Positions 34,585 through 42,970 of a stretch of 64,000 nt of DNA are shown piece after piece. The stretch lies in the NCBI GenBank assembly GCA_035478775.1, contig DATIJG010000007.1:1-64000 (forward strand). The letters run 5' to 3'. The stretch comes from CAMLQK01 sp035478775. GTDB lineage: Bacteria > Patescibacteriota > Saccharimonadia > Saccharimonadales > UBA4665. Both the position numbers and the translations under genes were made by a program. Each line of letters begins with the position of its first letter. Within the stretch, counting starts at the first letter, position 1. The notes under the pieces were generated by a model. It searched no databases. It had not been told where the DNA came from and worked only from the letters and a program-made list of their open reading frames with translations.

Positions 34585-35259
34585 ATGAGTAAAACAATTA
34601 TTATTACCGGCGGCAGTGACGGCCTCGGCAAAGCCTTAGTCGAAAAATTGGCGCCCAGCAACGAAGTCATTATCCTCGCCCGCAACGAAGCGACTATGCG
34701 TGCAATTGCTAAAGAGACAGGCTGTAGGTACTACGTTTGCGACGTACGCGACGCAAAGCAAGTAACAAGTACGTTCGGTAAAATATCTGAGGAACATGGC
34801 AAAATCGACGTGCTTATTAACAGTGCGGGCGTCATTGTTAATGCCGAGCTGGTAGACATTCCAGACGAAACCATTGAAAACGTTATCACCACTAATACAC
34901 TCGGCACGATCTATGCGGCAAAGGCCGCGCTCATTCGCATGAAGCAGCAAAAACAGGGCCTGATCGTCAATGTCGTATCCACCGCTGGCATTACCGCCAA
35001 AGCTACCCGCTCAATTTATAACGCTTCAAAGTGGGCGATCACCGGCTTTACTAAAGCACTACAAGAAGAGGCGGCAGAATATAATGTGCGCGTCACCGGC
35101 TTTTACCCTGGCACCATCCGCACTAACTTGTTCGCCAAAGCTGGCCTGCCGCTTAGCGGTAAAGCACTCACCACTGAGCAAGCGGTTAAAGCTATTGAGT
35201 TCGTACTTTCTTGCGACGACAACATGCTGGTGCCAGAAATAGGAATCAAGCCCTTATGA
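34585..35259 (+). CDS. short-chain dehydrogenase/reductase
   Basis: 224 residues, classical SDR: cofactor loop TGGSDGLGKA near the N terminus, NSAG after strand 4, and the catalytic YNASK motif with the Ser of VVSTAG upstream. Soluble NAD(P)(H)-dependent oxidoreductase of unknown substrate. It is the first of three genes joined by ATGA overlaps (35256 and 35585), so the three products are made together. Confidence 0.92.
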   Translation: MSKTIIITGGSDGLGKALVEKLAPSNEVIILARNEATMRAIAKETGCRYYVCDVRDAKQVTSTFGKISEEHGKIDVLINSAGVIVNAELVDIPDETIENVITTNTLGTIYAAKAALIRMKQQKQGLIVNVVSTAGITAKATRSIYNASKWAITGFTKALQEEAAEYNVRVTGFYPGTIRTNLFAKAGLPLSGKALTTEQAVKAIEFVLSCDDNMLVPEIGIKPL

Positions 35260-35588
35260 ACTTTCGCCGTGTCAAAATCACTACTACCGTGCCGCCACAA
35301 AATGCCGATGCTATTCGCGAAGCGCTTGGCAAAGCCGGTGCGGGCACCATTGGCAATTACAGCTTTTGCAGCTTCTCGAGTTTAGGCAAGGGGCGGTTCA
35401 AACCAAACGATCAGGCAAACCCACACATTGGCCAAGCAAATAAGCTGGAAACAATCGAAGAAGAACAAATTGAAGTCACCTGCGACCGCACCGTTGCCAA
35501 GCAGGCCATTGCTGCACTGAAGGCCGCTCACCCATACGAAGAAGTGATTGTTGAAATAACGCCATTACTAACAGAGGAGGAATTATGA
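35256..35588 (+). CDS. stand-alone NIF3/YqfO-type CutA-like domain
   Basis: 110 residues that match the CutA/PII-like domain normally inserted in NIF3/YqfO proteins: VTTTVPPQNADAIREALG-like start, GAGTIGNYSFCSFSSLGKG, and the C-terminal HPYEEVIVEI. Here it is alone, without the metal-binding NIF3 halves. Its start overlaps the preceding SDR stop (ATGA), and its stop overlaps the next SDR start. Probably a trimeric or dimeric binding protein; role unknown. Confidence 0.85.
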   Translation: MNFRRVKITTTVPPQNADAIREALGKAGAGTIGNYSFCSFSSLGKGRFKPNDQANPHIGQANKLETIEEEQIEVTCDRTVAKQAIAALKAAHPYEEVIVEITPLLTEEEL

Positions 35589-36301
35589 AAGCATTTATTA
35601 CTGGCGCAAACAGTCTCGTCAACAAGGCTCTGCTCGATAGGTTGGTCGCGATGGGGTATGACGTCACCGCACATTACCACACAGAAAATGGCCTCACTAA
35701 AGAGCTTAAAGCCAAATATCCAAAAGTTCGCTTCCTTCAGGCTGACTTATCGAGCAAAGATGAGTTTTTAAAACTCATGGAACAATCTATGGATGCTACA
35801 TACGATGTTATCGTAAACGCGGCAGTGTATTACGCCGAAGCCAACAATGGGAAAGCTCAACAAGATTGGGATGCCTGGGCCAAAACCTTTGCAGTCAACA
35901 CCACGGCGGCAGGAGTTGTCATGGCTCATGCCGACATCGCCATGAACAAAGGCGGCGTTATCGTCAACATCAGTTCAACTTACGGGCAAAAATACATGGG
36001 CGACACGCAATTTACGATGTACAGCGCAAGCAAGGCCGCGCTCGATTCGCTTACCATGAGTTTCGCAAAAAAATGGGCGCCGGATATTCGAGTTCTCGGC
36101 ATCGCTCCTGGCTGGGTACATAGTGCCTGGAATAAAGATATGACCCAAAAGGAAATCAATGGTATGATCGGCCCGCAACTGACACACAAGTTTGTAGAGC
36201 CCGAAGAGATTGCCGACCTCATGGAAGTAGCAGTTAAGAACGGCAGCATTAACGCTACCACGCTTGTGATTGATGGCGGTTTGGGCGCGCCGATTATATA
36301 G
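35585..36301 (+). CDS. short-chain dehydrogenase/reductase with degenerate cofactor loop
   Basis: 238 residues. The catalytic part is intact (NISSTYGQ, YSASKAALD, C-terminal VIDGGLG), but the glycine motif expected as TGxxxGIG reads TGANSLVNKALL, missing the second and third Gly. It may bind cofactor weakly or differently, or have another role. GGAGG lies just before the ATG, which overlaps the preceding stop. Third gene of the coupled unit starting at 34585. Confidence 0.88.
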   Translation: MKAFITGANSLVNKALLDRLVAMGYDVTAHYHTENGLTKELKAKYPKVRFLQADLSSKDEFLKLMEQSMDATYDVIVNAAVYYAEANNGKAQQDWDAWAKTFAVNTTAAGVVMAHADIAMNKGGVIVNISSTYGQKYMGDTQFTMYSASKAALDSLTMSFAKKWAPDIRVLGIAPGWVHSAWNKDMTQKEINGMIGPQLTHKFVEPEEIADLMEVAVKNGSINATTLVIDGGLGAPII

Positions 36302-36368
36302 AGCGGCATCTTCTCGTTTGGATAGATATACCATAATCTGTACAAATGTAGTACAGTATGTGTTGATA

Positions 36369-37022
36369 ATGAAAAACTACGACTTTTTCCCTGTTGACAG
36401 TAATCCTGCGCACCAACAAATCCATGAAGAAATCTACGATAACAATAGAATTGCCCACGGGTCGCCTAAAACAGGGCTAGTCGTACTGCGGCCGAATGTT
36501 TCAAAACTTCTAAGTGTGCATACGCCTACTGGCAAGCGCCGCGTTAACGGAGACGTTGTATGGGGCACGAAAGTTCCGGACCTCGCTACTTTTTACGCCA
36601 CTGTCCATGCAGTAACACGTGAATTCTGGCTACCTGGGGATGCGACTGACGCGCCCGGGCGTCGACTGTTTCGGGCGAGCGGTGCGCAGCCGATATTTGA
36701 TGAAGAGTTAAATGTTATAGGCTGCAAGTATTTTGCTAGCGATGCCACAAAGGAATTGCTCCAACAGCGCATCGACCAAGGTGTAGAGAGCGAGGTCTAC
36801 TTTGGCGCACAAGAAGACTTCAAGCACATGCCTCATTCTGCGGAATGGATGGCACATCACGATGTACGTGTACTCGGGGCAAGGGCAGTCACCGCGCTCG
36901 ATCTTCCGTTTGACGTGTTCGACCTTCCTAGTCCTGATAGTAATGAGCAGATTCATGGGTTCTACGAATCTGCCGGAATTCCCCCGGAAACACGATCTTT
37001 GTCGGATACGGATTTAGCATAG
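36369..37022 (+). CDS. hypothetical protein, 217 aa
   Basis: Not recognised. A soluble protein with few long hydrophobic stretches, a KRRVNGDVVWGTKVPD segment and several His/Met residues (HMPHSAEWMAHHDVRVLG) that could bind metal. I chose ATG 36369; in-frame ATGs at 36270 and nearby would lie in the previous gene's end. TATGTG is six bases upstream, a poor -10 match, so the start is less certain than for its neighbours. Confidence 0.6.
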   Translation: MKNYDFFPVDSNPAHQQIHEEIYDNNRIAHGSPKTGLVVLRPNVSKLLSVHTPTGKRRVNGDVVWGTKVPDLATFYATVHAVTREFWLPGDATDAPGRRLFRASGAQPIFDEELNVIGCKYFASDATKELLQQRIDQGVESEVYFGAQEDFKHMPHSAEWMAHHDVRVLGARAVTALDLPFDVFDLPSPDSNEQIHGFYESAGIPPETRSLSDTDLA

Positions 37023-37065
37023 TGAAGCGAAAGCAGGAACGGCCCCGCTTCTAAGATTCTCTACT

Positions 37066-37719
37066 TTAAATAGACCGCACTATATCGGTCGTCACGTCAA
37101 GTAACGAGCCTACAACTAGGTCGGCAATTCCATATCGCTTGTCGGTGCGGAACTCCGGCTCAGGGATGGCGATACAACGCATCTTTGCGGCTTTGGCCGA
37201 CACCATGCCATTCACCGAATCCTCGAATGCCAAGCACTCGTGCGGCCTAACACCTAGTTTTTGGGCTGCAGCGATATATACCGCAGGGTGCGGCTTGCCA
37301 TACGGTTCAAATTCGGCCGAGTGGATGACTTTCATTTTAGAGCTGATGCCCAGTTTTTCTATCACGGCATCAATAATTAGCGCAGAGGAAGATGAGGCAA
37401 TCGCCATAGGGAGACCAAGCTGTTCACATATCGCAATAGCTTCATGAACGCCAGCTTTAGGCGCACCCGTTTCCTTAAGAAGCTCCAAAAAAGCATCTTC
37501 TATTTGCCTGCATACCTCTTCCGATGACGGTGACTCCCACGGGTATTGGTGCCGCCAATAGTCTACAACCTCGTCAGTTCGGAAACCCATAGTCCGGCTG
37601 GTCATCTCAGGAGTAAGGGGCACACCTACCTTGTTAAAGACTCGTGCTTCTGCCTCTCTCCATAACGGTTCGCTGTCAATAAGAAGGCCATCCATGTCGA
37701 AAATCACTGCTTGTATCAT
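37066..37719 (-). CDS. HAD-superfamily phosphatase/phosphomutase (subfamily IA)
   Basis: 217 residues with all HAD motifs: nucleophile D8 and D10 in FDMDGLLIDSE, motif II Ser in IASSSS, motif III Lys in GKPHPAVY, and motif IV FEDSVNG. The cap fits the beta-phosphoglucomutase/2-deoxyglucose-6-phosphatase group (HxpA-like). Cytoplasmic sugar-phosphate phosphatase is the likely function. The start at 37719 is fixed by TATACT six bases upstream; the in-frame ATG at 37803 would add 28 residues without homology. Confidence 0.92.
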   Translation of the reverse strand: MIQAVIFDMDGLLIDSEPLWREAEARVFNKVGVPLTPEMTSRTMGFRTDEVVDYWRHQYPWESPSSEEVCRQIEDAFLELLKETGAPKAGVHEAIAICEQLGLPMAIASSSSALIIDAVIEKLGISSKMKVIHSAEFEPYGKPHPAVYIAAAQKLGVRPHECLAFEDSVNGMVSAKAAKMRCIAIPEPEFRTDKRYGIADLVVGSLLDVTTDIVRSI

Positions 37720-37731
37720 GCACGTAGTATA
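37720..37731 (-). promoter_or_regulatory. -10 box with leaderless start, HAD phosphatase
   Basis: Minus-strand TATACT (37726-37731), six bases, then ATG at 37719; no Shine-Dalgarno. Confidence 0.65.
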
Positions 37732-37877
37732 ACAGATGAGAGATGGCAATCTGCTTGGGCACAAGAAGGATGAATAGTTCGAACCCCATTTGTCGGGTGA
37801 CATTTACAGTGCTCAGGTTATGAGAGCCGGCACCTACCAAATTTAGCAAAAGGGGTGTTATTGCCATAGACTTTGAC

Positions 37878-37914
37878 TATAATAAGTCATCGTAATTCAG
37901 ATGGAGAAAATTAA
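37878..37914 (+). promoter_or_regulatory. -10 box and Shine-Dalgarno of the methyltransferase gene (leadered)
   Basis: TATAAT at 37878-37883, then a leader of about 25 bases with GGAG about 8 bases before ATG 37915. A useful contrast to the leaderless starts elsewhere. Confidence 0.6.
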
Positions 37915-38712
37915 ATGACCGACCCTAACCTTAATGTAGCCCGCGAGCAAGGCATGCAATTTTATCGGGACCCAGAGGTTGTGGCTGCGTATAGCGCAAG
38001 GAACGGATATCCGCCAGAGGCAATTAGGTTTATTCTTGACACTACAATCCTTGGTCTTCCCGATGAACATACACCACGAATACTAGATGCAGGCTGCGGT
38101 ACCGGCCTGCTAACGGCAGGCTTACAATCTGACGAATCGTTCACGGGGCAGATTATCGCACTTGACGCCTCAGAAGCGATGATATCCGCAATGCGCAAGA
38201 CTGTTCCCGGTGGCGGTGCACCAATCATAGGCAATATGGACACCATGCCATTTAAAGAAAAGACTTTTGATACGGTTGCTTTTAGCACATCTCTGCATTG
38301 GGGCGACCCCGAGTGTGTCCCAGGTGAACTACGTCGAATTCTGCGGCCAGGGGGTCTTGCTATGGATGTATTTAATATAACGCGTCAAGGCTCGGAATTT
38401 TCAAGCATACTTGGCACGTTGCCTAATCAGGCAGGGAAGATCAACCGGATGTGTGGCGGTGCCAACAGCTTAGATCTCGGGGAGCATTTTACATTTATAG
38501 AATCCCGTCAATTTCAGAACGATGCCTCACTAACGCCCGATAATTTCTTTAAACTACTCGAAAGCATTGAAATATTAAGAACTCCGTCTGCTACTTTAGC
38601 CAACGCGTGGGAGTCGTTGAAGATATACGCACGCAAACATGAGGTCGACGGCCGTATAACTGTGCCATTTGATACGTTTGTACGAATTGCGAAGCTTGCG
38701 ATAAGTGCGTAG
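37915..38712 (+). CDS. class I SAM-dependent methyltransferase
   Basis: 265 residues. SAM-binding motif I is ILDAGCGTGLLTAGL, followed by the acidic IALDAS (motif II) and FDTVAFSTSLHWGD, then LRRILRPGGLAMDVF. This is the Methyltransf_11/UbiE-like layout; SLHWGD is common in trans-aconitate-type and related small-molecule methyltransferases. Cytoplasmic, substrate unknown. It has a leader with Shine-Dalgarno. Confidence 0.9.
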   Translation: MTDPNLNVAREQGMQFYRDPEVVAAYSARNGYPPEAIRFILDTTILGLPDEHTPRILDAGCGTGLLTAGLQSDESFTGQIIALDASEAMISAMRKTVPGGGAPIIGNMDTMPFKEKTFDTVAFSTSLHWGDPECVPGELRRILRPGGLAMDVFNITRQGSEFSSILGTLPNQAGKINRMCGGANSLDLGEHFTFIESRQFQNDASLTPDNFFKLLESIEILRTPSATLANAWESLKIYARKHEVDGRITVPFDTFVRIAKLAISA

Positions 38713-38803
38713 TGCGGGAAGTAATCCCAGCAATTTTGCATCGCTATAGAAAGCCGCCTTTAGCACTCCTGCCTACGCCGTTGGTGGGTCTAGCATGCCG
38801 AGA

Positions 38804-39088
38804 TCATCGAACTCGCCCCCCCTGAGAAGCACCTATAAACGCGAGAATTTCTTCTTTGGTATATCCTAATATGTCTGCCTCACCACCATGTCGTAGGAAA
38901 AAGGCCGAATCACCTTCCTGCTCACTATAAACCTGGGCAATCTGTAGGCCGCCCTCTTCACCCATCCAGACAAGCGCGTCCATGTCAGTCACCGCTTCAA
39001 TTCTTGCAATCATTTCTGCCGCTAGTCGCCGCTTCTCGGCATATATATCCTCAGAGTCTTCGAAAGCCGCTTCTTCAAATCCTACCAT
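38804..39088 (-). CDS. hypothetical small protein, 94 aa
   Basis: Not recognised. Acidic and helical at the N terminus (EDSEDIYAEKRRLAAEM), then a small alpha/beta part (LVWMGEEGGLQIAQVYSE). TACTAT lies 8 bases before ATG 39088; an in-frame ATG at 39154 would add 22 residues. Confidence 0.55.
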   Translation of the reverse strand: MVGFEEAAFEDSEDIYAEKRRLAAEMIARIEAVTDMDALVWMGEEGGLQIAQVYSEQEGDSAFFLRHGGEADILGYTKEEILAFIGASQGGRVR

Positions 39089-39184
39089 ATTTTCACATAG
39101 TAGCACATACCAGTGAGCTTCTCTACCTATGTAAAGCTTAGACTGGGAGTGCACGTCCAGATGGCCACGCCTAAGGCTAACTGT

Positions 39185-39727
39185 TTACTTTAACGCAAGC
39201 GCGGCAACGAGTATAGAAAAGTGAGGTAAGTAAATGAGAGGTAACTCATAAAATAAGTATCGTTTTCGGTTTGCAATGCAAAGAATCCCCAGTGCACTTA
39301 TCACTATGGCGAGCACTAGCTCGGTGAGTGAATAAAGGCCATACAGGTCCCATGCAAACATGTAAGCAAGAGTAATCATGCCCGCACCCATAGTTCCGGC
39401 AATAATATCATGCGCGGTTATTTTGCCACGTTTGGCTGGGAAATATCCTATCAGTAGCTCGGGTATTATCGTAAATGAACCTATGACGCCCGCTAGAAGT
39501 GATGATGCTATACGTGGGACTATAAACAGATACAGAGTGACGGCGAAAAGCGGTCCGCAAACCCAAAGAATGGTACGATAGTAGCGTAATGTCTCCGCTT
39601 TCTCCGCTGCGAGTTCACTGAGTGTGCGTGGCAGATGTGGCAGATGCTCCTTGTACGCTAGGTACGTCCAGGCAACGACAGAAATAAACGTCCCGATAAA
39701 GGCAGGATAAAAGACTAGTGGGGGCAT
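39185..39727 (-). CDS. hypothetical membrane protein, 180 aa
   Basis: Not recognised. Five or six membrane helices fill most of the 180 residues; short loops carry Lys/Arg (YFPAKRGKIT, NRKRYLF). TATAAT seven bases before the ATG gives it a leaderless-type start, although AAGGGGA could also act as a Shine-Dalgarno. No transporter motif is visible. Confidence 0.7.
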   Translation of the reverse strand: MPPLVFYPAFIGTFISVVAWTYLAYKEHLPHLPRTLSELAAEKAETLRYYRTILWVCGPLFAVTLYLFIVPRIASSLLAGVIGSFTIIPELLIGYFPAKRGKITAHDIIAGTMGAGMITLAYMFAWDLYGLYSLTELVLAIVISALGILCIANRKRYLFYELPLIYLPHFSILVAALALK

Positions 39728-39740
39728 TCCCCTTATTATA
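39728..39740 (-). promoter_or_regulatory. -10 box with leaderless-type start, 39727 gene
   Basis: Minus-strand TATAAT (39735-39740), seven bases (AAGGGGA), then ATG at 39727. Confidence 0.6.
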
Positions 39741-39901
39741 GCAAATACCTGGGTAGGTTTGTAATATCAGAGGTACAGGGCAGTACGGTCGCGTCAACTG
39801 GCTTTCCCAGCGCAAAAATCAAAAACCTATCTGTACTCGATCATGCAATAGGCGATGAAAAGTATTTTCCTTTTGTTTGTGTAAGTGCGTCAAAGGCCAT
39901 T

Positions 39902-40273
39902 TCATAATTGATCACCCCTATTCCTTTTAAATCCATGGCGCGCTTTCCAACCTAGCCATCCAAGCAGCACACCGCCTAAGAGCCCGAATGAAGACGCAAC
40001 GCATGCTGCTAAGATTAATTTCAGGAGCTGTGCTAAGTTGTTAATATTTGCGTCGTTAAATAATAGAAATGAGAACGAAACAACAAAAGAAAAGGTTGCA
40101 GAAAATTTGATCGATTGACGTTTCGATACCGCCAAAAAAGATGCCCCGAAAGCCAGGATGCTCCATGGTAATACATTCATGGCCGAACCATTGAATAGAA
40201 GTAACTTGCCGCTGATAAAGCCCATCGCAACAGCACAGAATACGAGCAGAATAAGTGTTTGTCGTGGAGTCAT
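39902..40273 (-). CDS. hypothetical membrane protein, 123 aa
   Basis: Not recognised. Four predicted membrane helices (about 7-27, 33-50, 58-74, 82-108) and a basic C terminus (WKARHGFKRNRGDQL). The family cannot be named. TATCAT is six bases before the ATG. Confidence 0.65.
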   Translation of the reverse strand: MTPRQTLILLVFCAVAMGFISGKLLLFNGSAMNVLPWSILAFGASFLAVSKRQSIKFSATFSFVVSFSFLLFNDANINNLAQLLKLILAACVASSFGLLGGVLLGWLGWKARHGFKRNRGDQL

Positions 40274-40285
40274 GCTTCCATGATA
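40274..40285 (-). promoter_or_regulatory. -10 box with leaderless start, 40273 gene
   Basis: Minus-strand TATCAT (40280-40285), six bases, then ATG at 40273. Confidence 0.5.
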
Positions 40286-40412
40286 TATCTAGATAAGATA
40301 TATGTCAAAGTTAGGTATATAAGAACAGGACGTCGAAGCAATGAAATCGCGAAATCACTGCATAAGATGACCATATGACGACATTCTAGATCTGTATGCT
40401 TGGGTGTGGTGA

Positions 40413-40559
40413 CCTTCCTGCGTACATGAGTCTGGTGAAGGGCACACCTTACTAGCCGATTTTATTCTTCTTTACCGGAAATTAGAGAAACTAGATTTTA
40501 AGCTTAGCAGAGAAAATTTATTGTCACAAACCTTGGGTCTGTTGATGATGGTGCTATAG
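40413..40559 (+). pseudogene. gene remnant A (C-terminal fragment, + strand)
   Basis: A 48-codon open stretch without a start codon, ending in LADFILLYRKLEKLDF, KLSRENLLS and a TAG at 40557. It is clearly similar to remnant B at 45807-45902 (LIADFILLGQRLEQLGF, then HSEAELS): about 13 of 25 residues are identical. Probably the end of a broken gene. The family is not recognised. It lies in the 280-base gap between the 40273 gene and the sulfotransferase gene. Confidence 0.45.
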
Positions 40560-41174
40560 GTCCGGCAGGCGGTTTTTGCGGCGATAATCTGCCGCAATAT
40601 TGAGGTGCGGAAAATCTTCGGTAGGAACTGGCACATCGAGTGCTCGGCACAGTGGCTCCCAGCCGTCTGCGGGCGTCCACTCAATAAGACGTTCGGCTGG
40701 GATGCGGGCCCGAACAGCTGCGTTGTGCTGCTCGTATGCGGCAATCGCTGCCTCCCGACTGGGATTTCGCCCGATAAATTTCTTCTCAAAAAGCTCAACA
40801 ACGAGCAGCTCCCACGGGGTTCGAGCTGTCTGGCGCGTTGGTGCGCTAATCAGAACCGTTTGACTGATGCTGTGCCACCATTCTTCTGGGTCGCGGATCG
40901 AGAGCAGCACTTTGGCATCGGGGTAAAAATCACTCAGCTCTTCCCAAAAAGCCATGCTTGGCCAGTCCAAACACGCATTGTAACCGCCAAGGAGTTTAGG
41001 CCAATCAGCGTGGCCGGTTGCCGCAGTGCGCAGCCACAAAGGAGCAGTTGCGGGATGCGCGACAACCTCTGTCATGTGGTGGCAAGGCTTGCCGGTAAGT
41101 TGTTCGAGTGCGGCCCTGAGCGAAACTGTGCCTGTTCGCCACATGCCAGCGCCAATTATTTTGACGTCGTTCAT
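40554..41174 (-). CDS. sulfotransferase family protein
   Basis: 206 residues. The N terminus carries the PAPS-binding P-loop-like motif IIGAGMWRTGTVSLRAAL, with later LSIRDPEEWWHSI (3'-phosphate-binding region). This fits the Sulfotransfer_4 group common in fungi, protists and some bacteria. The product would add sulfate to a small molecule or glycan. The start at 41174 overlaps the methyltransferase stop (ATGA) and has AAAGGAAG upstream. It is the last of five coupled genes that begin with the repeat-bearing adhesin. Sulfotransferases are uncommon in reduced genomes. Confidence 0.82.
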   Translation of the reverse strand: MNDVKIIGAGMWRTGTVSLRAALEQLTGKPCHHMTEVVAHPATAPLWLRTAATGHADWPKLLGGYNACLDWPSMAFWEELSDFYPDAKVLLSIRDPEEWWHSISQTVLISAPTRQTARTPWELLVVELFEKKFIGRNPSREAAIAAYEQHNAAVRARIPAERLIEWTPADGWEPLCRALDVPVPTEDFPHLNIAADYRRKNRLPDL

Positions 41175-41683
41175 GCCACTTCCTTTAAGCGGCACGTTGC
41201 GTACAAATCACCATGCTCATAATCCATGATTATTTCAGCCGTCAAGCCCGCGATGTTAGCCGCCCGTTTGAATATCTGCTGGCTAACATTGCCGTAGTAT
41301 TCGCCATAAGTTACCCGTGCGCGATCGGTGTGTGCGGAATGTGGCTTGCGTGGATTGGCGGCGCATGTAATTAGAATGAGGCCGTCAGGTGCCAATGCTT
41401 TGGCGGCAACGGCCAAGATTTCGGGCCAGCGCGGGGTATGCTCGAAGGTTTCGGTACTGACGATGCAGTCATATTGCTGTGTGGGCATCCAATCAGCAGC
41501 ATCTATTACTAGGTCGACATTTGGTCCGGCAGTGATATCGACACCAAAATACGAGCGAGCTTGCGGAAATAATGCTTTAACGCCACCGTTAACATCGCAA
41601 CTGCCGAGCTCGGCAACGTCACCGGTAATCGGGCCGTGCTTCTGCACGGCTCTTGCAATATAATCGTGTGCCTGAACATGCAT
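41171..41683 (-). CDS. SAM-dependent methyltransferase
   Basis: 170 residues: VAELGSCDVNGGVKAL (motif I), YFGVDITAGPNVDLV (motif II) and DCIVSTETFEHTPRWPEIL, then ALAPDGLILIT. Small class I methyltransferases like this occur near glycan-modification genes and in phage genomes. It starts one base after the glycosyltransferase stop and overlaps the sulfotransferase start. Likely target is the sugar or fibre made by the neighbouring genes; inferred. Confidence 0.88.
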   Translation of the reverse strand: MHVQAHDYIARAVQKHGPITGDVAELGSCDVNGGVKALFPQARSYFGVDITAGPNVDLVIDAADWMPTQQYDCIVSTETFEHTPRWPEILAVAAKALAPDGLILITCAANPRKPHSAHTDRARVTYGEYYGNVSQQIFKRAANIAGLTAEIIMDYEHGDLYATCRLKEVA

Positions 41684-41684
41684 G

Positions 41685-42272
41685 CTAATGTGATTCCCGC
41701 CAGCGGCGGCCGTCTTGGCGCTTGGCCTCTTGCGTCCAAGGGTACCTGGCAGCGGTCGCTGAGCCAGCGTGAATAATTCCCAAACCAGTTACGCGCCCCA
41801 GCCGGCCGCCGTTTTCGATAATTTTAGTGAATAAATCACCAACACCGTACCACCATTTGTACTGCTCGTCGATATCGACCCAGGCGCTTGCTTTCACCAT
41901 AAAACACCAGGTGGTGACGCCAACCATCAGGTCGCCAACGTTGCCGGTAACAGGGATAATGTGGGGGTCTGCGGGCAGACCAAACTTGGCCGTCGGGTCA
42001 ACGCCAACACAGGCATAATCGTACGTTTGCATGGCCATTTGTAAGGTCGCTAAGGTGCGCGTTGGCAATCTGATGTCGTCATTCAATACAGCAATGTAAT
42101 CGGCCTTCCAGCTACGCGCCAGGCGCGCGCCAGCGTTCCAGGTAGTGTGAATATTGTGCTCGTGCGGCCGCCCCAGCGTGATCACGTCCACGCCTTCGGC
42201 GACTAGTTGCGTGGTGAGCTGCATCAGCTCTGGGCGTTCGCCGAGAGTTGGGATAACAGCAGCGATTTTCAC
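41685..42272 (-). CDS. glycosyltransferase, GT2-like
   Basis: 195 residues, GT-A fold: N-terminal IAAVIPTLGERPELMQL, the metal-binding DDD-like motif in YIAVLNDDIRLP, and a C-terminal acceptor part (WWYGVGDLFTKIIENGG). A short single-domain enzyme, typical of phage or surface-protein decoration systems. It overlaps the preceding glycosyltransferase by 4 bases. Confidence 0.85.
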   Translation of the reverse strand: MKIAAVIPTLGERPELMQLTTQLVAEGVDVITLGRPHEHNIHTTWNAGARLARSWKADYIAVLNDDIRLPTRTLATLQMAMQTYDYACVGVDPTAKFGLPADPHIIPVTGNVGDLMVGVTTWCFMVKASAWVDIDEQYKWWYGVGDLFTKIIENGGRLGRVTGLGIIHAGSATAARYPWTQEAKRQDGRRWRESH

Positions 42273-42970
42273 GTTCGGCCTTCCGTGTTTTGCATATTAT
42301 GCCTTTGGCTATCTTGTCGGCTGCCTGAATCCCAATCAATACTTAACGCGCTGACGTCCGCTCCGATAAAACGTGCCGCAATGTTCTGAGGATAAAAGTG
42401 AGCCAAGGTGCTGTGGATCGGACAGCCGTGCTCGACAAGGCTCGGCACCGTCGCCCAAACAGTCTTTTCGGGACGGAGCTCGGCGCGCATCTCGTCAGCG
42501 CCGTAACTCCAGCGCCGTGCGGCGCGAGCAAAGCTATTACTATGTTTTTCGTAGTCTTGCCTGAGCGCCAGCAGCCATGCAACTGGATAGGCTACGGCCA
42601 GATCGGTCGGCACGTCATGCACAATTGTTAAACTGCCGGTAGCGGCGGTCGTAACAGTGGGGTCACGACTAAAAAAGCTGATCGTTCTGCCCGGGTACAG
42701 CTCAATGAGTTTTTGGACAACAACCATAAAATCGGGGCAAGGTTCGGCGTCATCTTCGATGATGAGTACGTGTGTTGGTTTTTTGGTGCCGTCGATCGCT
42801 CGTGCACAAGCAATATCCACCGCTCGCCACCAATTATAGACATGCCCCTTGTGCTGAGTATCGAGTGCCGCGACGTCGTTCGTGAGGCCTAAATTGTTCA
42901 ACAGTGCACGAAGCCGCTGGCGTCGTTCCGGTACCGACAAAACGCCGACACCCAACACGGGTTTGTTCAC
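42269..42970 (-). CDS. glycosyltransferase-like protein
   Basis: 233 residues from GTG 42970, which overlaps the adhesin stop (GTGA). Upstream in-frame ATG codons lie inside the adhesin gene and give no homology. The core has GVLSVPERRQRLRALLNNLG, and an acidic IIEDDAEPCPDF motif that fits a GT-A metal site, as in GT25-type or related enzymes. Sugar and acceptor unknown. Its translation depends on the adhesin gene, so the adhesin is a likely substrate. Confidence 0.75.
   Translation of the reverse strand: MNKPVLGVGVLSVPERRQRLRALLNNLGLTNDVAALDTQHKGHVYNWWRAVDIACARAIDGTKKPTHVLIIEDDAEPCPDFMVVVQKLIELYPGRTISFFSRDPTVTTAATGSLTIVHDVPTDLAVAYPVAWLLALRQDYEKHSNSFARAARRWSYGADEMRAELRPEKTVWATVPSLVEHGCPIHSTLAHFYPQNIAARFIGADVSALSIDWDSGSRQDSQRHNMQNTEGRT

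Noticed and set aside
39745..39905. Possible plus-strand gene fragment in the gap before the 40273 gene
   Set aside because: About 50 open codons without a start codon or recognisable similarity; this length can occur by chance.
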